From: Rutpela maculata
Taxonomy: Eukaryota; Arthropoda; Insecta; Coleoptera; Cerambycidae
Length of the DNA: 64,000 nucleotides
Direction of reading: 5' to 3'
Assembly (NCBI GenBank): GCA_936432065.2
Contig: OW386285.2
Coordinates: 29,009,920 to 29,073,919 of the forward strand
Shown: positions 56,690 to 64,000 of the stretch, piece by piece
Layout of the letters: the number at the start of each line of letters is the position of its first letter
Numbering within the stretch: the stretch's first letter is position 1
The notes under the pieces: generated by a model
Seen by the model: only the letters and a program-made list of their open reading frames with translations
Database searches by the model: none
Told to the model about the DNA's origin: nothing
Program-made: the position numbers and the translations under genes

Positions 56690-57385
56690 ATTACCGGTTA
56701 TTCATTCGATTTAAAGGAACGTTATCTAAATTGTTTCTTAAAAAATCTAGATAATTTAACCCATCCAATCTATTAGGCAAAACAAATGGTCCTAATAATC
56801 TGCTGCCAAGTATACCTGCCCAAACGTTGATGGAAAATTTTTCTTGGTGCCTGGACTCGAAGAAAGCATGATGATTTTCTTCTGCCCTTGTGTGATTGTT
56901 GTGAAAGTTGACGACACCATCCCGTGTAAACCCCACTTCACCCGTAAACAATTTTTTTTTAATAAATTCAACATTTCTATCATATTTTCGCACAAGCCAT
57001 CGGCAGATGGTGTATCTTCTGGTTTGAGCGCTTGCACCCTTTGCGTGCAGTAATTGTTCATGTAGGGATACAGTAATTGTTCATCGTCCAAACAGACGAT
57101 GCTGACACACCTACCTGTAAAGCTAGTCTTCTCATACTGATTTGGGGATTCCCATTTACTGCATTTAATATTGCTTCTTCTTTTTCTGTGGTCCTAACAT
57201 AACGATCTGGGCCAGAATTTTCCATGTCTGAATAGAACTTACCCCTCACGTAAGGAACGATCTACACTTACAAAAAATCTTTTTGGGAAAGCTTCTTCGT
57301 ACAATCTTCTTGCTTCAGCAGCATTACCCCAGGTTCGACCGTAGAATAAACGACTTTTCTTCTAAAGTGTAACTCATATTAAATA
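56690..57385 (-). pseudogene. Mariner-like transposase remnant, second copy
   Basis: In order on the minus strand: a frameshifted start near 57380 (YTLEEKSFILRSNL, then WGNAAEARRLYEEAFPKR); the HTH piece 57249-57058 (DRYVRTTEKEEAILNAV, SMRRLALQVGVSASSV); a linker with QRVQALKPEDTPSADGLCEN; then 56993-56691 with LFTGEVGFTRDG, INVWAGILGSRLLGPFVLPN and LDFLRNNLDNV. The first catalytic D of FTDEAGF is G here. The C-terminal half with the other acids is missing. Related to, but clearly different from, the copy at 32662-33719. Confidence 0.85.
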
Positions 57386-58911
57386 AAAATTGAAATTCTC
57401 TTATTAAAGACCGTAATGAGAACCTTATGTTATTGTTGACAATTCAATATTAGAAACCAATAACGACCAATTAAGTAATAAAAAGCCAAGTAAGTTAATC
57501 AGTGATAAGAAGTTTTTACAAATAAAAAATATGGTCTGAATGATGACCTTCTGTCCATGGCACTTGCGAAAATGTGAAGTAAATGATGAATTCATTGAAA
57601 AAATTCTGTTTACGCAAGAAGACTGGAAAAATTCCTTTAAGTTCAAATTTCTCGAAACCGGTTGATCGTACGGCGTTACAAGATAATCTTTTTGTGTATT
57701 TATAGCCAAGGAATCATATTCCGATGAGACAAACACAGAAAATTCACATTAAGAAATTTAGGGGGAAAAGTAAGTCCTCCCCTTTCCAATTTTTTGTTTG
57801 ATTGAATTTACCCGTGTTTATATGAACTTTTTTCCACATGTTTTGATATAGAATCACCATTAGAAATTAATGACCACATATCTGAATCACCTTATAGATA
57901 ATTAAACAATTTTAAAATAACAGTAAGAAACAACGCCATCAGTCCAAGACGCCTCTCCACCTGTTCTCTTTGAAGTTAAGTTCCTACTGCAACGCAAGCA
58001 TTGCACATGAGCATTGAACACATACGCTGAGCATTGAACACACACGCTGGCTGCAGCAAATGGATCTTATGCTATGCGCTGGTTTTGTACAGTTAGTTTC
58101 GATTTTTTAAAATAAGTTTAAAGTAGATGTCGCTAGAAGTAGAGCCAGCCAATTGAGAGCCAGCGACAAAGTTTCTTGATTTTTTTTGTTGCGTTTACAC
58201 ATGAAAATACTGTTTTAAACAAATAAAAATTGATGACGGATCTGTGGGTAGACAGTTTTAATTAAAAAAAAATCATCAAAATCGGTCAGAGCCATTGGCT
58301 AGTTAGGATAAAGAAAACGCGTGTGTTTTAAATATGTAGATAGATAACAATTTTATAAATGAATATTAATTATTAAATAATGTTAATGTGTGGTGTGTAC
58401 TTAGCTTATAAGACAGATCTAGATAGTAGCCGCTCACTTGGTGCTTTAGTATATCGCATTATCTATTAAAATTTATAATTTTACATTGTTGTTTGTGTAT
58501 TTATTAACCATTACACCTAGATAAGGTTAGCGAATGGGAAAATCTATAGGAATGCGGATAACACTGCCTACAAAATATGGTGCATGTTGTATGAATTAAC
58601 ATTGTCTAAAGGCAGTCTTTTGTAAAAATAGAATGTAGAATAACGTCATGGCATTTTGTACTAATTAAGTATAAATAAAAGAAAGATATTTAGGAAATCA
58701 AATATTCAGTTTTATTAAGGTTAATTGGATAATACCAAATGCCAGAGGAAAACTATAGGTGGACAGAACGTGTACAGCTTGACCACGACATTAATATTAA
58801 AATAAAATAAATTTTAAAAGTCATAATTCTGCATTTACCCATTAAAAAGTATTTCTGTGTATTACAATTAAGGTGGTAGTGGGGGTGGCTGATGCTAGAA
58901 AAAATTTTGAG
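57386..58911. other. Cargo remainder, no gene; small tandem repeat at 58010-58052
   Basis: 'gagcattgaacacatacgct' is repeated about twice in tandem (58010-58052). The 103-codon minus frame 57425-57736 has no domain. 'tcatcaaaatcggtcagagc' (58272) is a phrase typical of transposon 3' regions. Confidence 0.4.
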
Positions 58912-59277
58912 ACACAAAAAAAGGCGTTCTACTCCGTGTAATATATACTATTTTTTCTTCAAGCGTATTAAAATGCAAAAATTCATTTATTTATCATAAA
59001 TGTACAAATATTCAAACTACAGTGTTACATGTTGACACAATATGACAAGTGGCTAGTGGATAGCGCGCCACCGGTGGCTTTCGGTATTAACATTATGTTA
59101 CTAGTAAAACAATACCCACTGTGGTGGCGCCTTCGGAACTAACATTATGTTACTAGTAAAACAATGTCCACTACGGTGGCGTTCGGTACTAACATTTTGT
59201 TACTAGTAAAACAATGTCCTACTTCTACTTCTGTTTTTGGTGACATAATTTAAACATTTTAATACGCTTGAAGAAAA

Positions 59278-59440
59278 AGTATTTTGTCACCTCCAAGATT
59301 TTTGCAACTATTTTCTACTTCATAAAGGTGATTTAATACTGTACCGCGTTTGTACAATTTAATTTTTTTGTTTTAATGGATCTGTTATTTAGCAATGCCG
59401 TACATATTTGCTGGTTACAGGGGTGAGAAACCCCGCAGTT
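59278..59440. repeat. Arm 3, right part
   Basis: Continues arm 3 after the composite insertion: 'gtgatttaatactgtaccgc' and 'agcaatgccgtacatatttg', ending 'ctggttacaggggtgagaaa', collinear with 54300-54420. Confidence 0.75.
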
Positions 59441-59517
59441 TCGTAGTGTAAATCTATGTATGTCCATATGTATCTACAAACCTAGAGTGAAATTATACAG
59501 AGTCGGCGGTATAAAAA

Positions 59518-59787
59518 ATGTATAGTGCTTCTCAGACTGCAGTATACTTGTGGATTCGCTATTTTCTAGAACTGCAATTTGATAGAACAGATTTTTATTG
59601 TAGTAGTTGTAACAAAACAATTTCTTGGACATCTAAAACAAATGTTAATAGACATATTTCCTCACAAAAGCATATGAGTACTAGTGGCTCTACAGATAAT
59701 GACAGTCAACGTAATTTTCATTTAGATTTAGTGGAAGTGATAGTGAGATGTAACATACCATGGTCGAAACTAGATAATGTTAGTTGA
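59518..59787 (+). CDS. hAT-type zinc-finger N-terminal fragment (CGGBP-like)
   Basis: An 89-codon frame from ATG. FYCSSCNKTISW, then NVNRHISSQKH, forms a C2H2-type (U1/BED-like) finger with CxxC and H-x5-H. LVEVIVRCNIPWSKLDNV then follows, like the linker after the finger in CGGBP1-related and hAT-derived proteins (A/V-IP-WKL-N). The frame ends there, about 500 residues short of a hAT transposase, and no catalytic domain follows in the 0.8 kb to the right arm. So it is a truncated transposase, or a small standalone DNA-binding frame. Its frame is intact, unlike almost all others here. Confidence 0.6.
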   Translation: MYSASQTAVYLWIRYFLELQFDRTDFYCSSCNKTISWTSKTNVNRHISSQKHMSTSGSTDNDSQRNFHLDLVEVIVRCNIPWSKLDNVS

Positions 59788-60624
59788 ATGTTACATCCCC
59801 CAATACTTCCTCTTCGAGTGAGTCTTTATAATAAACTGATCATATTAACTTAGGATATCACGGAATTCCATATAAAAAGTACAAGGTATAATATATTGTG
59901 TCATACTTGCATAAAAATCTTTCCGCGCTGGCAGAGCCACCCTGACTTTCACGTCACCGAGATAAAATTCCCGAGCTCTGTTTATGAAAAATAAACTCCG
60001 TCACATTTAATGATTAATATATAATCGCCCCGTTCAAGCTAACAATAAGTCAATATGGCTGCCACATTGAATGGACTAATATGAACGGCATCACATTTTT
60101 GATTACTATTTGATATAGTTGATAACATTTTGTAAATGCCGTACAATAATTCATGACCCTAACGGCCGGTGAAAATGTTATGGAAAATCTCATCAGCTGT
60201 GGAAAATCCTAAAAGTAAAAATGTACGGCATCTATTTTTCTTTATATTTCCATCTTTAAAGAATTCAAAATAGCAATAATTTTAGAAATATTACTCCTTT
60301 TAATAATACACAGCGCATTATGAAAATCTTTTAAATTTTGAAAATTTTATTTATTTTATTAATTCATATTTTCATATGGTTACATTAATTTTAACCGACT
60401 ATAATGTACAACGATAATATATAGTTACATCATGTCAAAAAAATCGGTTGTCGTACAAGAATTTATGATCTGATTGCCAAAAAATGTAATTGTTTATATA
60501 TATTTATAGTTTCCATAATTTTTAGACGGCATAATTGTTAAAAATTATTGTAGATGTTGATTGATATTTTAGAATCGATGCCGTACATTTTGCAATGATC
60601 TTGCACCCTGCGGGTCTAGGGCAG
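59788..60624. other. Interior of the arm-bounded element; TGCCGTACA words
   Basis: No gene. Contains repeated 'atgccgtaca'/'tgtacggcat' words at about 60137, 60221 and 60580, shared with the arms. Confidence 0.5.
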
Positions 60625-62115
60625 GATTTCTCACCCTGTAACCACCAAATATGTACGGCATTGCTGAATAATGAATATACGAAAGCATACAAATCTAATT
60701 GTACAACCGCAGTACAGTATTAAATTACCTATTTGCCTGGAAAAATTTTCGGAAAATCAAAAATTTTTACGGCGGTAGGTTGTAGGTGATTATTTTTTTA
60801 TGAACTATCAACAATGGCGTACAAGAATATTTTGTCTGAGGAACGCACTTTCTGATGGAAAATTCAATTTACCTGCGTACTCACCTGTACGCCCAAAAGT
60901 GACGGCATAGTGCCTAAAGTTCTGGTTTCGTATACCAGCATCGTACAGGATATAATTCATGCTGGATCACTTAAAAATTACGATGGGCTTGTGTCTATAA
61001 GCTACAACATTATCGTTTGCAAAACTCTATCGAAGGAGTAACGTAGTCAAATTGGAGAAGATAATGTCAGGAACATGAAAGGATTTTAATGCCATGGGCG
61101 TATGAAGAACTTTATTAAGGTTTTAGCTTTAATTCAATTTCTAAGCCCTTAAAAGATGTTTTGACGTTTTATTTTGTTCAATTTTCCGCTCTGAATTAAT
61201 TTTTTAATATTGCACAAAAGGAAATATGGAGCCGATTATTCGAGATTTTGCCGGAGGTGCCGCGTGTAACAACATATCTTTAATTTTCATATTTTGAAGT
61301 TCATGATATGTTATGGGCTCATTAAAAAAATACGTTCGCTTTCAGAGGGGAGGGGAAAATGTGACAAAATGAACGATAGGAGCGTATATGAAAAGTTCTC
61401 ACGAAAAAATGGAAAATAACTAATATTTAGCATTTCAATTTCATTCTTTCCTGGAAATCTATTCAACAGAAGTTATTTTTAAGTTTAATCGGAGGGGGGG
61501 GGGGAAGGTTTGCAGTCGTACGATACAGTGTTTACACCCTAAGGGCTGTAAACACGTAACATTATCTTTTCCAATTTGACTACGTTACCCTTCGACCCTT
61601 TGACCCTTCGATAGAATTTTGTGAAAAATATATGTTGTAGCTTATTGTATGGTGTATAATTAATTTAAAAAATGGTGTGTGTCTTTAACGTGTATAGCTC
61701 TTTTCAGATTTACTACACACTCAAAAAATGTGATCTTTACCGCACCGCCAAAGACGCAGACATTTTTTACACGACTAGTCAACTTTAAGTACGTATTTAA
61801 ATTTTTCAAAAATTTAAAACCATCAAATTTAATTTTTCTTCATGAAAACATTTCCTAAAAATATCATTAATAAATTATCACGAGTAGATTTACAATATAT
61901 GTGAAATACAAACAAATTAGTTCACTTGATTAATAATTTTTTTTTTTTAGATTTTCGAAAAAAAGAATCCCAGATATGAAGTTTTTGAGGCCAAAACTTT
62001 TTGTGGTAGTATCTTACACAAAGATACATCACTGGAAGGAACCACACGCAAAAAAGTTGCAAAGGCACGGACACTTATCTTGTAATGCTACTGCATTGGC
62101 CTTTCTAAGGTTAGA
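60625..62115. repeat. Arm 2 (inverted copy of arm 1), with a nested MITE
   Basis: Inverted match to 53660-54420 in two blocks, 60625-60998 and 61644-62115, separated by the insertion 60999-61643. Begins 'ctcaccctgtaaccaccaaa' and ends near 'tttctaaggttagatg'. Confidence 0.85.
60999..61643. mobile_element. 645-bp MITE with about 85-bp TIRs inserted in arm 2
   Basis: Ends AAGCTACAACA and TGTTGTAGCTT. The arms continue inward through 'ctctatcgaagg-gtaacgta' and 'gtcaaattgga-aagataatg'. The empty site is preserved in arm 1 (complement of about 54008-54030), giving a 2-3 bp AT/TAT target duplication. The interior has a G-run (61492-61504) and no gene. Confidence 0.9.
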
Positions 62116-62330
62116 TGAATAGGAGACATGAGGTCCTGAAGTAGGGTATAAAATCAGTAATTTTTTACTTAAAACGAATGACGTTTCTCTTACAAGCTGA
62201 AACCAAAAGGTCGTGTATTATATAATTGAAATTTTATATATAATGATTCAGTGTCGTAAAATAATAAAAAAAACATGCAGAAATAGACACTTTTAAAGTA
62301 TATTACTTATAATCGTGTGGGGTCAACATT
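62116..62330. other. No recognisable feature
   Basis: Short unique AT-rich spacer. Confidence 0.3.
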
Positions 62331-63986
62331 ATTATACTCTTCACAAAAACGAAGAGTATATTGTATTTGATCGGCACATTTCTAAATCAGTAAATATCGC
62401 TCGTAGAGAAAAAAATTTTATATCGTTATGTTAGTGAACGAATTCGGAACAACTTTCAAAATGTCCGTCTGTCCGTCCGTCACGTTTCTTGTAAGCACGA
62501 TAACTCAAGAAAGAAAAATCCGATTGTATTGAAATTTGGAGAGTAACTTAGTGTTAGCTAGAGGAAGAACCCTATTGTTTTTCAACAAAATAGATTGGTA
62601 AATAAAAAAGTTATTAGTAATTCAAAATTAAAAAATATATTTTTTACATTTTTTTTATGGTTTTTAATAAATAGAAACCTTGCGAAATGTTATTTCCTAT
62701 CACTATTTTTTTTAATACATTTTACTAATGTGTGTTTCCTAATAATCACAATAAATTTTCTAATGGTATATATTACACTCATTAACAATTTTAGTATTAG
62801 GAAATGGTGGTGTAGCGGCAAGAGTTTCGTATCGCAATCCATCCATACATCCATCACATACGCGGCGCCGGCATGGTGCAGCATACCGGCCACGACAATG
62901 CGCAAACTTAAAGTTCTAGAACACAAATTTATGCGCCTCATTTCAGACTCTGATAGATACACCTCCCTCAGAGAGATCTCTATGCACGCTGCCACGACAT
63001 AACCCCACTAGCGGACTACGTCCAGGAAATCTCCCAAAAATTTTACACTACCAAACTGGGCGATAGTCCGCTAACCCGCAACATAACTCAAATCAGACAG
63101 CATAATGCAATATTATTCAATCTGAGACACCGCCTACCATACCAGGCGTTGCCTATTTTCTGGCAACTCCCTTAGCCAAATCTTTACCTACCATAACCTT
63201 TATAAAACGCTATCGTATCATCTTTCCTAAACTTTATCTTTAATTCCCTCTTTCCTTTTCTATTTGTTCGTTTTTATGCTTCTGTTGTTTTTCTTTTTTG
63301 TTCTTTTTGTCATTTTGTTCGTAAATTCTTTTTAGGCCGAGAAAATTCTTGAAAATTATAACATTTTAAACGATACTTTTTTACATTATCATATCTTCCT
63401 GGAGGCAGGGAAACCACCAGGCCGACAGTTCTCGTACGGGTTTTTTCGTTTAGCTTTTTACCCGAATCAGCAACCCAAATTTTGTAAGTGCTTTCCCAAG
63501 TGTTGTGTTATTTTTAATTAGTTTTAGGTCTCTGCGTAGACAGCAATTTTAAATATTATTATTAGTTTTTAAGTTTGTTCATAACAAACAGGAGAGCTAA
63601 TCCCCCTCCCCCCCGTTAACCGTTAAGCCGAACCGGACCTGCCCCGTCCCACCTTACATTCACCACGGCACCACGTGCCGTGGTTGTTTGGTTGGCCCCG
63701 GGCCAGGATCCGGAAAGGCACATAGTTGTACTAAACTTAAGAATAAAATCTGTTTTCTTCTTTCTTCTTTCTTCTTCTTCTTCGTCTCGCAATCCAAGGG
63801 TCCCGGGTTCGATCCCTCACGTCGTGATTTTTTTTTTCATATATTTTTTTTTTTCACAACAAAGTTGGTATCACAAAATTTAGAATGTCCAAAAACTAAC
63901 ATTATTTACAAGAAAAATGCGAAGAGTATCCTATAGAATGTGTAACAATTATATAAAAAGCTCAGTAAATCGGCGAAGAGTATAAT
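62331..63986 (+). mobile_element. TIR element with tRNA-like sequence, copy 2, split by a LINE
   Basis: Begins ATTATACTCTTCAC (62331) and ends GCGAAGAGTATAAT (63973-63986). Collinear with copy 1 at 51812-52514. The tRNA-like block is cut between 'ttcgtatcgcaatcca' (62826-62841) and its duplicate at 63781-63796. The second half has GGGTTCGATCCC (B box). Confidence 0.9.
62842..63780 (+). pseudogene. 5'-truncated LINE 3' end with TTC tail (Jockey-like)
   Basis: Inserted in the tRNA-like block, with a 16-bp target duplication carrying one mismatch. The coding remnant SITYAAPAWCSIPATTMRKL, then VLEHKFMRLISDSDRY, belongs to the end of ORF2 (a TYAAPVWC block). A stop at about 62999 is followed by decayed C-terminal traces and a roughly 500-bp 3' UTR. 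It ends AAGAATAAAATCTG plus a (TTC)n tail at 63755-63780. Confidence 0.9.
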
Positions 63987-64000
63987 GCTTCCTCTAGTTT

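Larger units (their letters stand above)
56484..59272. mobile_element. 2.8-kb composite: palindrome halves around a mariner-bearing cargo, plus adjoining MITE
   Basis: The left half-palindrome 56484-56555 and the right half 58912-58950 match the hairpin at 14951-15085. The cargo 56556-58911 replaces its loop. The MITE 58958-59272 follows, as at 15093-15407. The cargo holds a minus-strand mariner-like transposase pseudogene and, at 58872-58911, a short piece of the dispersed repeat ('gtggtagtgggggtgg'). Inserted into arm 3. Confidence 0.75.

Noticed and set aside
62690..62995. 101-codon minus-strand frame
   Set aside because: Antisense to the LINE ORF2 end (TYAAPAWC block), which is the meaningful strand.

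Overview
This is an AT-rich eukaryotic window, almost certainly from an insect; a beetle is my guess, but nothing here fixes the order. I see no intact host gene, no rRNA or tRNA gene and nothing bacterial. What can be read is a dense, nested graveyard of mobile elements: at least twelve fragments of non-LTR retrotransposons (Jockey/CR1-like, R1/Jockey RNase H type and RTE-like), two mariner-like transposase pseudogenes, several families of inverted-repeat DNA elements, a SINE with a 5S rRNA-like head, and a TIR family carrying a tRNA-like Pol III promoter. Nearly every coding remnant is frameshifted or truncated.

Layout. 0-5 kb: a reverse transcriptase pseudogene (minus strand) with a duplicated catalytic motif, a foldback repeat, an RNase H-type LINE 3' end, a 387-bp MITE, an RTE scrap and a second MITE. 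5.9-7.1 kb: an old tandem repeat split by the 5S-headed SINE. 11-15.4 kb: degraded LINEs, a candidate conserved noncoding block, and a palindromic mariner-type MITE joined to a second MITE. 16-18.7 kb: a dispersed repeat and an RTE scrap. 21.3-25 kb: a TIR element carrying a CXC-domain gene remnant, then a LINE. 29.4-34.6 kb: a second dispersed-repeat copy, then a LINE (PHD-finger ORF1 fused by deletion to the ORF2 C-terminus) broken by a 2.13-kb mariner-like element. 36.1-38.8 kb: a LINE broken by a 1.7-kb TIR element. 40.7-45.4 kb: a large inverted-repeat structure holding a CXC-domain remnant, a perfect 201-copy ATTC array and a TIR element with a SWIM-type gene remnant. 46.6-51.7 kb: LTR-like remnants, two LINE fragments and a loose transposon end. 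51.8-52.5 and 62.3-64 kb: two copies of the tRNA-like TIR element. 53.7-62.1 kb: a large arrangement of direct and inverted arms containing a hAT-like zinc-finger ORF, TGCATT-rich arrays, a mariner-bearing composite element and a nested MITE.

How the parts relate. The strongest evidence is in nested insertions whose removal restores the host element. The mariner at 32148-34279 restores a LINE reading frame across a TA target. The element at 36399-38105 restores another LINE frame across a 2-bp target. The MITE at 60999-61643 has an empty site in the sister arm at 54.0 kb. The LINE at 62842-63780 is flanked by a 16-bp target duplication inside the tRNA-like sequence. Together they give a relative chronology. 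Two GC-richer blocks near 13.1 and 53.2 kb do not look like repeats and are the best candidates for host regulatory DNA. All assignments come from reading motifs by eye, without any database search.
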